Shown: positions 1 to 8,834, counted from the stretch's first letter. The stretch: DNA of 64,000 nt from Pseudalkalibacillus hwajinpoensis (GCF_015234585.1 NZ_JADFCM010000002.1:62001-126000), one strand, 5' to 3'. The notes: generated by a model not told the origin, from the letters alone. Numbers and translations: made by a program.

Positions 1-102
1 AGATGTTTGAATTTAAGTAATTATTAGGCATCATTTCTAGTTCATCAATAGCTTTACTAATTTATGATTAAGATAGTTAAATGACGAATTCTTTAATGCG
101 AA

Positions 103-438
103 TTAATCTTCACAAGCGACCTCTTTACATTCCTCTTTAATTTCTGGAAATCCTTCTCCTTCACTAATTCCTCCTATAAATAAACTATCGTCAACATCCA
201 TTTCGAACTTAGCATTACCATTAACCGTCCCTCTAAGTGCAAAATTCCCCATAGGACTACTGTGATCATCACTAAACTCCACTGTCTCTACACCATTATA
301 GTTATTTCTTATATACTTTTCTGCCTTCTCTTCAGCTTTTGCGACAAAATCTTCATTATGAGTTTGATCGTTAGAGTTCACACTGCATCCTCCTAAAAGT
401 ATAATGAATACAATAGCAAAAATATGGATTTTTTTCAT
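103..438 (-). CDS. Lipoprotein, DUF1433-like
   Basis: A small exported lipoprotein of 111 residues. The N-terminus has a basic start, a hydrophobic core and the lipobox LLGGC, so the mature protein should begin at Cys18 and be anchored to the outer face of the membrane. The body is acidic and contains a SPMGNF stretch typical of Bacillus DUF1433 lipoproteins, a family of unknown function; that assignment is from memory of the family. It is divergent from the lipase-like gene at 488, with 49 bp between starts. Such lipoproteins often sit next to that kind of hydrolase, so the two may work together, but this is inference. Confidence 0.75.
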   Translation of the reverse strand: MKKIHIFAIVFIILLGGCSVNSNDQTHNEDFVAKAEEKAEKYIRNNYNGVETVEFSDDHSSPMGNFALRGTVNGNAKFEMDVDDSLFIGGISEGEGFPEIKEECKEVACED

Positions 439-487
439 AATATCACCTCTTTTTGGGAAATAGTAACTTTAATTTGAGGAGGAAAAA

Positions 488-1891
488 ATGATGAAACTAA
501 GAGATTATGAAGCTGCTTACATTTCTTTTACCACATATTCTCCTTTTAAAAAAATCATAAGAATAAAAAATGTGAACGGAGAAATTTCTACTTGGAAAAC
601 AATTGATAAGATTACGGATGTTGATACTGGGCTTCAAGGCTTTGTTATACAAAATGTTAATACAGAAGAAGTTGTTATTAGTTTCCGAGGTACAGAAATG
701 CCCACTTCAGAAAAGAAAGAAATAAAATCAAAATATGTTGGTTCACCATACCAGGATGCTATGTTAGCGTCTGGAGAGGCACAAATTGAGAGCGGCAATA
801 TCATATATGAAAAAGAATCTATGAACCCGGCTAGTATAATTGAAGCCGACAAAGACGTCACCGAAGACGTGGAAGGGATCATCCTTGGAGATTCCAATTA
901 TACCAAAAAGAGGTATGGAACAACAGTTTATTCGGGTACACCTTCGCAAGACGCTAGTCTAGTAAGTGGTAAAGCTGAATTGGATCATAAAGCAGGTACA
1001 ATAACTTACATCCATAAAAATCAATTTACGGAAGCAAAGGATAAAGTAGATCAATATGTAGAAAAATTTGGTGCAAAAAACATTACTTTTGTAGGTCACT
1101 CATTAGGAGGAGGTTTAGCACAGTATTTCGCTATTACTAACGACTCAAACTCAGTAACATTTGCAGCAGCTGACATCTATTCTTTGCTAACTCCAGAACT
1201 ACAAAAAAGGGTGGATAATGGGGAGTATAAAGACAACTCAATAAGTTACACGTTTCCTGACGATGTTGTAGGCACACATTATAAAAAATCAACAGGTTCC
1301 GTTTATTACATGAGTGATCCTAGTAAATCAGGTATGCCATGGATCGAAAGTCACGGAATCACAAACTACTTATCAAAGAAACTATATAATGAAGATGGAT
1401 ATTTTGTGCCGGAAGTACTTTACGATGAAAATATTCAAGCCCAACTTACCACCTCTCCTCTTGCACTTAAAAATAGTGGAGTTTCTGATTTTCAAATAAA
1501 GATTCAGGAAGGTTTAATGAGGGTTTATGTCCAAGAGATGAAACAAAGCGAGGAACAAATAGAAGCAACTAAACAGGCTCTAATAGAATTCTTAGATACT
1601 TACATGAACAAAATGAGAGATATTAAAAGCAAATACCTTAATGCAGTGGGTAGTGGTCAATTTGATAAATTAAATACATCAGATGTAGAAGGGAACTTTC
1701 AAGAGTTCACTAGACCTCCAGAAGAAGGAGTACCTATGCTTTTTGATATCCAAACTTTTGATAGCTTGATGACAGCTTTGGGTGAGACTCATCAGGATAC
1801 TACAGACCTTGCATATAACATGGAGAGAATGAGCGATGACTTGGAGCGAGCAGACCAATTACTTGCCCAATGGCTACGATACGAATCTTAA
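488..1891 (+). CDS. Lipase-like alpha/beta-hydrolase protein (DUF6792-like)
   Basis: A 467-residue protein carrying the lipase nucleophile elbow GHSLGGG near residue 205, with Ser as probable nucleophile, plus an upstream VISFRGTE strand typical of class 3 lipases. The Asp and His of a triad are not assigned with confidence; SHGI near residue 290 could hold the His. There is an internal duplication: a segment with YVGSPYQDAMLASGEAQ near residue 80 is echoed by YSGTPSQDASLVSGKAE near residue 155. The C-terminal third is helical and charged. A GAGGAGG ribosome site precedes the double ATG. There is no signal peptide, so either it is cytoplasmic or it leaves by a non-Sec route. Substrate unknown. 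Confidence 0.7.
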   Translation: MMKLRDYEAAYISFTTYSPFKKIIRIKNVNGEISTWKTIDKITDVDTGLQGFVIQNVNTEEVVISFRGTEMPTSEKKEIKSKYVGSPYQDAMLASGEAQIESGNIIYEKESMNPASIIEADKDVTEDVEGIILGDSNYTKKRYGTTVYSGTPSQDASLVSGKAELDHKAGTITYIHKNQFTEAKDKVDQYVEKFGAKNITFVGHSLGGGLAQYFAITNDSNSVTFAAADIYSLLTPELQKRVDNGEYKDNSISYTFPDDVVGTHYKKSTGSVYYMSDPSKSGMPWIESHGITNYLSKKLYNEDGYFVPEVLYDENIQAQLTTSPLALKNSGVSDFQIKIQEGLMRVYVQEMKQSEEQIEATKQALIEFLDTYMNKMRDIKSKYLNAVGSGQFDKLNTSDVEGNFQEFTRPPEEGVPMLFDIQTFDSLMTALGETHQDTTDLAYNMERMSDDLERADQLLAQWLRYES

Positions 1892-1907
1892 TATGGATGG
1901 TGAGACA

Positions 1908-2210
1908 ATGGATTTTGATATTGATTGGTGGGATAATTTCTGGGAGAAACAAAGGCAAAAAGAAGCATTGAGAATACAAATTAAAAACGAACTAGTTTCC
2001 GAAGCAGAACTATTAACTTTACATCTTGAGCATTGTTATGCGGTTAGTAATCTGAGCGAACGCCATAGAACAATAGTCGATCAGTTAGAACATAATTTTG
2101 ATGGCCAAGCAAACAAAGCTATCATACAGCGTTTTGAAGAAAATCAAACGAAGTTACTTCAACTAAAAATGATATATGAAATGCTCCGTGACAGCATAAA
2201 AGTTCGATAA
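1908..2210 (+). CDS. Small helical protein downstream of lipase-like gene
   Basis: About 100 residues, unrecognised. The open frame extends back into the end of the lipase-like gene, but GGTGAG is well placed for the ATG at 1908, giving a protein starting MDFDIDWWDNFWEKQ. The rest is strongly helical and charged, probably a coiled coil (EEN, LLQL, EMLRD pattern). It begins 17 bp after the hydrolase stop, so the two are likely co-transcribed and may form a complex. Its 3' end lies 61 bp before the IS3 insertion, so any original terminator may have been disrupted. Confidence 0.6.
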   Translation: MDFDIDWWDNFWEKQRQKEALRIQIKNELVSEAELLTLHLEHCYAVSNLSERHRTIVDQLEHNFDGQANKAIIQRFEENQTKLLQLKMIYEMLRDSIKVR

Positions 2211-2301
2211 AAATAAGAAGCCTTTAAATATAATAACGGGTGCGTTTTGAGGTGCAAAAAAACATCCGTTGGGTAGTGACCCCTAAAAGTTAGAGTTTTT
2301 A

Positions 2302-3226
2302 TTATGCAGCTGTTTGGCTGGTTTGAGTTCGGTATTGGATCGGACTTAAACCAACCAATTTTCCTTTTACGCGTTCATGATTATAATAGTCCACGTATAC
2401 TTCAAGTTTTCTTTTCAGTTCTTCATAAGATACAAGTTTTTCTCCATAATACATTTCTTGTTTGAGAATCCCGAAGAAGTTCTCCATTGCCGCATTATCG
2501 GCACAGGTTGCTTTTCTGGACATACTTTGAAAGATTCGATTCTTCTTTAATGTTTTCACCCATTTGTTGTGTTGATAATGCCAGCCTTGATCTGAGTGAA
2601 TGGTGGTCCGGTATTTGGCTTCCGTTCGTATGGTGGCCAACGCTTCAGTCAATGGCTTTAATACAAGGTCGAGAGTTGGTCGGTTGGAAATCCCAAACGA
2701 AACAATTTCTCCATTGAATTAGTCCATGAACGGGCTCAAATAAAGCTTTTCATTTCCTGTACATTTAAATTCAGTCACATCGGTGACGAGTTTTTGGAGC
2801 CGGATTGGCGTATAGAATCTGCGTTTCAATCGGTTTTGAGCCACTTTCCCCACCGTACCTTTGTACGATTTATACCGGAATTTCCGAGTGAACTTTTCAC
2901 ACTTTAATCCCAATTCATTCATTATCTGTTGCACTTTTTTATGGTTGATGACATACCCCTGGTTTCGAAGCGCTAAGTGAATGCGACGATAGCCGTATTT
3001 TCCCTCGTGCTCATCGAAGAGTTTGGTGATTATTTCTTTCCACTCTTGATTTGGGTCTTCGTTCTTTAATTGCTTTACCTGGTAATGGTAGGTGGCCTCG
3101 GGAATGGCTACGCTCCGTAAAGCATCTTTTAATTTGAATCCTTCTTTTTTGAGTTCGAATACCAGCGCTGCTTGTGCTTTTCGAGATAGGCATTCGGGTT
3201 CTCCTGAAAAGCTTTTAACTTTTTTA
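2302..3226 (-). pseudogene. IS3-family transposase OrfB, nonsense mutation
   Basis: The integrase-type DDE half of the transposase, read after the -1 frameshift near 3226. It begins with a KAQAALVFELKKEGFKLKDA helix, then YGYRRIHLALRNQGYVINHK, the first Asp (VTDVTEFKC), the second Asp (IHSDQGWHY) and the Glu region (NAAMENFFGILKQEMYY), ending in the usual GLSPIQYR. Between the first and second Asp a TAA at 2717-2719 interrupts FMD*FNGE where family members read FMDLFNGE, so a single base change (TTA to TAA) inactivated it. The catalytic residues on either side are intact, which suggests recent decay. Confidence 0.85.
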
Positions 3227-3692
3227 GATAAAAATTCTCTAATCGCAGAAGCTCATTTTCACGCTCTAGTTGTTCTTCCCGCGTTAACTCTTTTTCTGTT
3301 TTCGATGACTTGTTTTTATGATTTTTTGACATAGAGGGCCGTCCTTTCGCTTTTTCGTGGAGGCATCCGATTCCTTCCTTCTGTAATGTCCTGGACCAAT
3401 TCGCGATTAGTGAAGGATTGTTTATTTTGAAGGCAATCGCAGTCTCCCGATGAGAAGCGCCTGTCTGTTTCATAAAGTGTAATACATTTAACTTAAATTG
3501 GACAGGGAAGACTTGTCTTGAACGCTTTCTCCTCAATCCCTCTTTTCCAAAAGCTTGATAAGCACGAACCCAACCCATGATTGGAGATTTATCAGGCATT
3601 CCGTACTTTTTAGCTAATAAAGTGTACCCTAAAGACCCTTGGAGATACTCCATTACCACTTCTAATTTAAAATTCTCACTATACTTTGCCAT
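3129..3692 (-). CDS. IS3-family transposase OrfA
   Basis: 187 residues with two N-terminal helix-turn-helix segments (YLQGSLGYTLLAKKYGMPDKS and a second near residue 80, GASHRETAIAFKI) that bind the element ends, followed by a leucine-zipper-like region (EELTREEQLERENELLRLEN pattern). A slippery run A_AAA_AAG, codons CTA AAA AAG, lies near 3226. A -1 shift there leads straight into the OrfB frame, the normal way IS3 elements make the OrfAB transposase. The ribosome site GGGGTG lies inside the right terminal repeat region. Confidence 0.88.
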   Translation of the reverse strand: MAKYSENFKLEVVMEYLQGSLGYTLLAKKYGMPDKSPIMGWVRAYQAFGKEGLRRKRSRQVFPVQFKLNVLHFMKQTGASHRETAIAFKINNPSLIANWSRTLQKEGIGCLHEKAKGRPSMSKNHKNKSSKTEKELTREEQLERENELLRLENFYLKKLKAFQENPNAYLEKHKQRWYSNSKKKDSN

Positions 3693-3767
3693 ACAAAAAC
3701 ACCCCGGAAGTTAGTTTTTTAACTCTAACTTCCGGGGTGCACTACCTTGGTGGTGCTTTTTTTAGAA

Positions 3768-4613
3768 TTACCTTATCTGTTTAATATATCTTGTATTAAC
3801 CCAACCTCTTTCAAGTTCACCATCACCATTCTCATATTCCACAAACGTCCAATTACGGTTCTTTTCAATAATTCTTACTATGTTACCAATGTTTAGTACA
3901 TCTACAATATTAGACTGTTTCTTCTTATTAGAACGAACATAAAGATTATCCTTTATCACTAAACGATGTTGCATCTTAAAGTAGGTGGGAATTGTCATAT
4001 CTTCTACTACTCTCTCAGCTACTAAAATCTTTTCTTTAGATGATACATTATCTGAACTATTGATAGCTATAGTTATTTGTCCAGATGCAACACTAACTAT
4101 TAGACTTAAAATCAAATTAATAACAAGATGTTTCTTACCTGCACTTGAGTCTGTTGCCCAATAAACTATTTTATTAATTAAATTCGGGAAAGCACTGACC
4201 GACTCCATATTCTCTTCTTCAGTGATTCTGCTAATTTCTAATTCGATTTCTCCAGAAATCTCTCTTAACTCTCCATCATCTAAATAGCCTATATCTGACT
4301 CTATATCAACACTATCTATAAAAGCATTAAGTGCTTCAAAGTCAATACTTTGGGTAATACTTCTTAATGTGTTTGCTTGTTCTGCAACTGTTAAAAGAAT
4401 TTGATGAAGTGCAGGACGATAACTAATCATACTCTTACGAATATCAGAAAGAACAACAGTAGTAACCTTTGCCATTTCGCGAATAGTATTATTATACTTT
4501 CTATTGGCTTCTATTATCATGGGCCTTAGCTCTCTAAAAGATTCGATTTGTTTAACAGTCTGCCTTATCACTCTTGCAATTTCCTGATCACTATAAGAGA
4601 GATTAATATTCAT
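3768..4613 (-). CDS. Membrane-linked protein with C-terminal bacterial SH3 domain
   Basis: 281 residues. The N-terminal 150 residues are helical (ARVIRQTVKQIESFRELRPMI), without known motifs. One hydrophobic segment, HLVINLILSLIVSVASGQ, near residue 170 could cross the membrane. The last 70 residues (LVIKDNLYVRSNKKKQS, IVRIIEKNRNWTFVEYENG, RGWVNTRYIKQI) match the bacterial SH3 pattern, usually a peptidoglycan- or peptide-binding fold. If the hydrophobic segment is a membrane span, the SH3 part may face the wall. Function unknown; the call rests on the SH3 tail only. Confidence 0.65.
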   Translation of the reverse strand: MNINLSYSDQEIARVIRQTVKQIESFRELRPMIIEANRKYNNTIREMAKVTTVVLSDIRKSMISYRPALHQILLTVAEQANTLRSITQSIDFEALNAFIDSVDIESDIGYLDDGELREISGEIELEISRITEEENMESVSAFPNLINKIVYWATDSSAGKKHLVINLILSLIVSVASGQITIAINSSDNVSSKEKILVAERVVEDMTIPTYFKMQHRLVIKDNLYVRSNKKKQSNIVDVLNIGNIVRIIEKNRNWTFVEYENGDGELERGWVNTRYIKQIR

Positions 4614-4787
4614 TCGATCACCTCAACTAATGATAGATTAAGCTTACCAGAAAGTTCAAGTTAAAATAAAAATTTGTAGAATGCATTCAATTATATCTAT
4701 ACGCTTTTAATAGGCTCAATAATCAAGTTAATACCTTCAACTGTTCCTTCCCTATATCTTCAACTATCACTATTAAGGTTTTGAAGT

Positions 4788-5228
4788 TCACCTATAATTT
4801 TTACCCCCAATTAGAATTTCGGAATTAAGATTATGTTTGTCTATTAATTTTCTCATTCCCTTATCAGAATAAGATATGTTATATTTTTCCTTCGCTATAT
4901 TTATTAATTGCTTAATGGTATAACTGTTATCTTTGATGATCTTTTTAAATTCTTTTAACTCATTATTAGATAACTTACAATTTGGACCTGGAACAAGGTG
5001 CGGTTTGGATAAAGTAGGGTCAATTCTGTGTATTTCTATGTATTTATCTATGGTTACTCTACTCATACCTGTTATTAGTGAAATAGTTTTTTTATTATAT
5101 CCCATAAAATAAAGCATGCACGTTTGATAAAATACATATTTAGCATTTTCATATCTGTTTATTTTCATTAAATCTCTCAGTCTACTAACTTCTTCATCAA
5201 GCTTGAAATCATTTTTTGTACTAATCAT
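4788..5228 (-). CDS. Helix-turn-helix protein, transposase-like DNA-binding region
   Basis: 146 residues. Residues 45-70 (GYNKKTISLITGMSRVTIDKYI) form a clear helix-turn-helix, and a second winged-helix-like unit follows (YTIKQLINIAKEKYNISYSDKGMRKLIDKHN), the layout of the DNA-binding part of IS630/Tc1-type transposases. No catalytic DDE domain follows, so it is either a domesticated regulator or a leftover of an element. It is divergent from the Q/N-rich gene at 5366 and could regulate that promoter. A good ribosome site (AGGAGG) precedes the ATG. Confidence 0.6.
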   Translation of the reverse strand: MISTKNDFKLDEEVSRLRDLMKINRYENAKYVFYQTCMLYFMGYNKKTISLITGMSRVTIDKYIEIHRIDPTLSKPHLVPGPNCKLSNNELKEFKKIIKDNSYTIKQLINIAKEKYNISYSDKGMRKLIDKHNLNSEILIGGKNYR

Positions 5229-5365
5229 ATTTACACCTCCTATCGATTACCCTTCTAGAATCAATAAAATTCAAGATTTCCGCGTACACTAATAGTTCAA
5301 CCTTAGGAAAAATACATAAATACTCATGCTATCATTTTTATATACTACCAATCAGGAGGATTATT

Positions 5366-6025
5366 ATGTTAAACAATTACCAGGATTACAATAGTCAATC
5401 ACAACACGGATTCCATCAAGACCATTTCAATCAAAATCATCAAGACCTACAAAAATATCAACAACCAACCCAATATTTCCATCAGTCCCAATGGGATGAT
5501 TATAATCAGAACACTCCGCAAAATTATAGTGTCGAAACTCATCCAATCCATGAATACCAATATCAACAGAACTATCAAGAGCAACAGCAGCCTTACTATC
5601 CAGAGGATCATCATGGATACGATCATGATCTCGTTGAAGAAGTTTTTTCGACTAATAGATTAAAAAATATACTTCAAACAGATTTATCTTTCACTATTCA
5701 AAATATTGCTGACGAAATAAGAGAAATGAACGGTTATCAATTACTTATATTCAAATCATATGACTCAAAGAAAAAACTCATAGAGTTTAATACCACGAAC
5801 AATGTTAGTTTCCCTTCTTCGAGTAATCAAATGTACAAAGTAGATAACGTAATATTACGTTCACTTGGCGAGGTAAAAGTGTATTTTTCATTAGTGAAAC
5901 GTGGAGTCATGATTTTCCCTAATTGCCTTGCTGTAATAGGAGAAGAAAAGACCGAACCGGATTATATTGTTCAAACTAAAAAAGGTAATGCTATCTTAGA
6001 TATATTAAACAAACTATACTCATAA
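5366..6025 (+). CDS. Protein with Q/N/H/Y-rich prion-like N-terminus
   Basis: 219 residues in two parts. Residues 1-90 are low complexity, made mostly of Gln, Asn, His, Tyr and Asp, with almost no Leu, Ile or Val. This is the composition of prion-like or coat-type disordered regions. Residues 91-219 look folded (NRLKNILQTDLSFTIQNIADEI, then beta-rich strands) and match nothing I recognise. A strong AGGAGG site precedes the ATG. A hairpin at 6209 follows. It might be a spore-surface or assembly protein, but nothing in the sequence proves it. Confidence 0.6.
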   Translation: MLNNYQDYNSQSQHGFHQDHFNQNHQDLQKYQQPTQYFHQSQWDDYNQNTPQNYSVETHPIHEYQYQQNYQEQQQPYYPEDHHGYDHDLVEEVFSTNRLKNILQTDLSFTIQNIADEIREMNGYQLLIFKSYDSKKKLIEFNTTNNVSFPSSSNQMYKVDNVILRSLGEVKVYFSLVKRGVMIFPNCLAVIGEEKTEPDYIVQTKKGNAILDILNKLYS

Positions 6026-6164
6026 AGATAGGGAAAAAGATGCTTTATTAACTAGAAAGTATCAAGATTCTGGCTTACAAACTAGATCATATACTTCTCA
6101 AGAATGTTTGGAAAAGCCTGATTGGGTTGTTAACGATTTCCTAGAATGGTTGTATACTAAATAA
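6009..6164 (+). pseudogene. Short orphan coding remnant
   Basis: A start-less open stretch of about 50 codons in a different frame from the Q/N-rich gene, ending at 6164. It reads like real protein (YQDSGLQTRSYTSQECLEKP, then DWVVNDFLEWLYTK) and ends with a natural-looking helix and stop, but has no start codon or ribosome site. It is probably the 3' end of a lost gene. Parent family not recognised. The rest of this 340-bp gap holds only the hairpin at 6209-6248. Confidence 0.35.
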
Positions 6165-6208
6165 GAATTAGAAAGAAATGATAAAAAAAGACTTATCGGA
6201 ATAAATTC

Positions 6209-6248
6209 ATAAGCCAGGAAGCTACAATTTAGTCGCCACCTGGCTTAT
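6209..6248 (+). terminator. Hairpin, probable terminator
   Basis: A 10-bp perfect stem ATAAGCCAGG / CCTGGCTTAT with a 20-nt loop. There is only a short T tract after it, so it is a weak candidate for ending transcription of the Q/N-rich gene. Confidence 0.45.
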
Positions 6249-6369
6249 TTAAACGAAGATTCTCTAGTTATTCAGTAGAAGCAGCTTTTAATATTTAAGT
6301 AACCAAAGAATCATTTCAATGTTTTCTTCTTCAATTTCTTTATTTGACTTCATTTTTCTCTCTTCGTTG

Positions 6370-6663
6370 CTATTCTATATACTTTTTGACATCTTCTTCA
6401 TAGAAAATTCCTAGAGTTTGATTTGGAAACCCAACCTCATAACAAATTTTTCCATTTGGTAATATTTTAACACTTTTTATTGTCCCTTTTTTTCCGGCAA
6501 ATGAGGAAATATAATGAAAGTCTTCTGGATCGAGGGAAGGCTCCGGCTGTCGTACTTCAATCATCTCTTGTAACTTATAAAGTGGTGAATCATCCGGTAT
6601 GGGAGCAACTTCAACTGTCTTTTCATTTACTTCTTCAAATAAATTTAATTGATCAAAGCCCAT
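6370..6663 (-). CDS. Small plasmid protein of unknown function
   Basis: 97 residues, unrecognised. The C-terminal half (GKKGTIKSVKILPNGKICYEV, then IFYEEDVKKYIE) looks like a small beta-barrel or SH3-like fold that senses or binds nucleic acid; this is only an impression. The start MGFDQLNLF resembles the MGYEQLTLF-type openings seen on other plasmid proteins. The gene begins 19 bp after the stop of the DNA-binding protein at 6682-7659, and an AAAGGCGGCAAGG site precedes the ATG, so the two are likely one operon. Confidence 0.6.
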   Translation of the reverse strand: MGFDQLNLFEEVNEKTVEVAPIPDDSPLYKLQEMIEVRQPEPSLDPEDFHYISSFAGKKGTIKSVKILPNGKICYEVGFPNQTLGIFYEEDVKKYIE

Positions 6664-6681
6664 GCCTTGCCGCCTTTCATT

Positions 6682-7659
6682 TCATTTGTATTCTTCACCT
6701 ATTTCAATCAATTCCCTTAAGTATGCTTCTAATGAAGTGTTGTGTTCTTTAGCCTGATTCATTAATTCTTGTTTCTTATTAGAAGTCAAATAGATAGGAA
6801 CAGGTTTTAAATCACTGTCTATATAGACATCTTCATTTCGATTAATGATTTTTCCCTCAACTAAATTACTCTCTAATAATGATACTTCTTTCGAATGTTC
6901 TACTTCATTTAATGGAAGCAAGATAGGCTTAACTTTCACTACTATATCTGAATCAGTATGACTTACTTTAATGTTTCTTGGTCCCAGATACTGATAAAGA
7001 AGTTCAATTAATGCGTAAATTGGAGATGAGATGTGTCTTGGTTTAGTGAAGGAAAACGTGGCATAACCTTTCTTGCCACCGATGTATTTCTTAAGTTCAA
7101 TTGGATGTTCAATTTCATAACCAGATTTTTCTGCTTCAGATATAGGCAATACTTCTCCATCTTCAGTAGTTATTAAAACCTGACTTCCGTCAATTTTGGT
7201 AATTCGCGCAGCCCCATTGCTAGGATGAATTAATCGTTGATAGAGAAAGTACTTATACTCTTTGTCCTCTACCACATAAAACTGCTTTGCATCTTTGTAT
7301 TCGATATATAACTTACTTTCAATAAATTTTTCTAGTTCTTCCTCCGTTACAAAATATCGTTCTAGCCCTCTGTAAACTTGTTTGAACGACTTTATAATCC
7401 CTTTGTTGAGATAAGATTTGACCGTAGGCAAAGGCATGTCTAACTTATTTGCTATATCTCCTGATGTATAACCTGGTTTCTTACGGCTATCTTTAAGAGT
7501 TTGAACATCTTCTTTTCTGAAGAGCTTAGTATTATCGATCCGCCAATCTTCATGAACAGGTACAAGCTCCTTTTTCTTAATCCAGCTGTACACCGTTTCA
7601 ACTGCTACATCTAATTCTTCAGCTACTTGTATTGTTGTAAGGTAATTTTCATTATTCAT
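6682..7659 (-). CDS. DNA-binding protein with two MerR/excisionase-like HTH units
   Basis: About 325 residues. Residues near 5-50 (LTTIQVAEELDVAVETVYSW) and 65-115 (YTSGDIANKLDMPLPTVKSY) are two successive winged-helix units of the excisionase/MerR type. The middle is unassigned. The last 60 residues (PIYLTSNKKQELMNQAKEHN, then SLEAYLRELIEIG) resemble a ribbon-helix-helix or plasmid-partition-type helix. The open frame extends to 7692, but AAGGAG is correctly spaced for the ATG at 7659. It is probably a plasmid regulator, perhaps of segregation or copy control, acting on nearby promoters. Confidence 0.6.
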   Translation of the reverse strand: MNNENYLTTIQVAEELDVAVETVYSWIKKKELVPVHEDWRIDNTKLFRKEDVQTLKDSRKKPGYTSGDIANKLDMPLPTVKSYLNKGIIKSFKQVYRGLERYFVTEEELEKFIESKLYIEYKDAKQFYVVEDKEYKYFLYQRLIHPSNGAARITKIDGSQVLITTEDGEVLPISEAEKSGYEIEHPIELKKYIGGKKGYATFSFTKPRHISSPIYALIELLYQYLGPRNIKVSHTDSDIVVKVKPILLPLNEVEHSKEVSLLESNLVEGKIINRNEDVYIDSDLKPVPIYLTSNKKQELMNQAKEHNTSLEAYLRELIEIGEEYK

Positions 7660-7819
7660 GTGGGACAAACTCCTTATTTGTTCTAATATCATCGATATTT
7701 TATTTTTCTGTTACTATACAGTATATCGTAAATTGGTAGGTTACTTTAGGCATAAAAAACCATGAATTTGCCATGAGTTATTAGTTAAAGCATAAGTTTT
7801 CCATTTTTAAAGCAGACGT

Positions 7820-8128
7820 TTACCAATATCGATTCAAGTTCTTATAGTAATGAAATTTCCCTGCTTGCCTTATCCTCGTAATTTTAGCAGCAAGCGCTTT
7901 AGGTGGCCTTGCTAATGCCATCCCCATCGAGTTCATACCATCGGAAGCATATTTGCATAGGTACTCTTTTTCTTCTTCCGTAAACCGCTTTCCAAGATTT
8001 TGGTGGTAACAGGGGTGATACTTCATATATCCTTGATCATCGTATTCCACTCCAGGACAGAAGATCCCCTTTTCACAATGACAAGGTTGGAAAAAGGTTA
8101 ATTGTTCCTGCAATTGTCTTTCACCCAT
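7820..8128 (-). CDS. Cys/His-containing small protein
   Basis: About 102 residues, unrecognised. The N-terminal half has CHCEKGIFCPG and HPCYHQN, a set of Cys and His that could hold a zinc ion. The second half (FTEEEKEYLCKYASDGMNSM, then RPPKALAAKITRIR) is a likely helix-turn-helix, as in SANT/Myb-like or GcrA-like DNA-binding proteins. AGGAGG spacing favours the ATG at 8128 over the one at 8134. A possible DNA-binding regulator, not proven. Confidence 0.55.
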   Translation of the reverse strand: MGERQLQEQLTFFQPCHCEKGIFCPGVEYDDQGYMKYHPCYHQNLGKRFTEEEKEYLCKYASDGMNSMGMALARPPKALAAKITRIRQAGKFHYYKNLNRYW

Positions 8129-8194
8129 AATCATAACCTCCTAATACCCTTATTAACTAGACAAGTTCTCTCAATCCTTTGTTCCACTAAGAAA

Positions 8195-8230
8195 GTAAGG
8201 AAGCCACTACTTTTTACGTGACTTCCTTAC
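8195..8230 (-). terminator. Terminator of the 8236-8832 gene
   Basis: A perfect 9-bp stem GTAAGGAAG / CTTCCTTAC with further inner pairing (GTGACTTC side). It lies just after the stop of the minus-strand gene that ends at 8236 and is followed on that strand by TTTCTTAG. Confidence 0.55.
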
Positions 8231-8235
8231 TGAAG

Positions 8236-8832
8236 CTACCTTTTTTGGAATGCTTCTGCTTCTTTTCTTGTAGGGAATATCATTGCAAGCTGGTTGTTTG
8301 TCAGTTTGTAATAGGTACCATTTGGTTCGTGAGTAATCGGAAATACGTGATGAGAGGATTTGGTTACTTTATTAAAGACGATCGGAATAACTCCCTCGTT
8401 TGTTGATATAAATGCCGTGTCACCTTTTGTATACCCTACGTCTTTTCGCCATGCTTCTCTCTCAGCCACAAACTTATCAAGCTTATGTCTTTTGTGGATC
8501 TTCTCAAGTGATGCCGGTAACCCCACCATACTCTGTCCATTATTAAGAATATAATCAATCGGAAGTTTTTTCTTAGGGTTGATGCTGATAATAATGCCTA
8601 GTTCACCGGATTGTTTATCTCTTATTGGCAAACCTGGTATCGCTTCTTCTAAGGTAAGTGAATCTCCACTAGTGATCATGTAAGTAATAGGAGGAAATTT
8701 CTTCTGAAGTGTTTTTATTACTTCTTCTTTGGCACTCGACAGTATTTGAGTTTCCGTTAACGTCTCCTCTCCATTTACAGTTACAGTAAATGGTTGTTCA
8801 AATCGAATCGTTACAGTTCTTACTTCGTTCAT
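8236..8832 (-). CDS. Plasmid protein of unknown function under shared leader
   Basis: About 198 residues, unrecognised. The first 60 residues (TVTIRFEQPFTVTVNGEETL, then TETQILSSAKEEVIKTLQKK) look like a small alpha/beta unit. A KGDTAFISTNEGVIPIVF stretch follows near residue 135, a beta-rich small-barrel pattern. The ATG at 8832 is chosen because GAGAGGGTG ends 6 bp before it; the longer frame would start on the GTG inside that ribosome site. The gene shares its leader sequence with the ArdC-like and RadC genes, so it is likely regulated with them although 30-40 kb away. Confidence 0.6.
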   Translation of the reverse strand: MNEVRTVTIRFEQPFTVTVNGEETLTETQILSSAKEEVIKTLQKKFPPITYMITSGDSLTLEEAIPGLPIRDKQSGELGIIISINPKKKLPIDYILNNGQSMVGLPASLEKIHKRHKLDKFVAEREAWRKDVGYTKGDTAFISTNEGVIPIVFNKVTKSSHHVFPITHEPNGTYYKLTNNQLAMIFPTRKEAEAFQKR

Positions 8833-8834
8833 TT

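Larger units (their letters stand above)
2272..3746 (-). mobile_element. IS3-family (IS150-like) insertion sequence
   Basis: The element is 1475 bp. Its imperfect terminal inverted repeats read GGTAGTGACCCCTAAAAG at the left end and GGTAGTGCACCCCGGAAG at the right end on the opposite strand, both running into TTAGAG. A 3-bp target duplication TTG lies at 2269-2271 and 3747-3749. It encodes an OrfA and a broken OrfB on the minus strand. It inserted between the small helical gene and the SH3-tail gene. OrfB carries a nonsense codon, so this copy is probably immobile unless helped in trans. Confidence 0.88.

Noticed and set aside
488..1891. Lipase-like protein as a type VII secreted LXG toxin
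   Set aside because: It lacks an LXG or WXG N-terminus and no secretion genes are near. The neighbouring lipoprotein does not look like an immunity protein.
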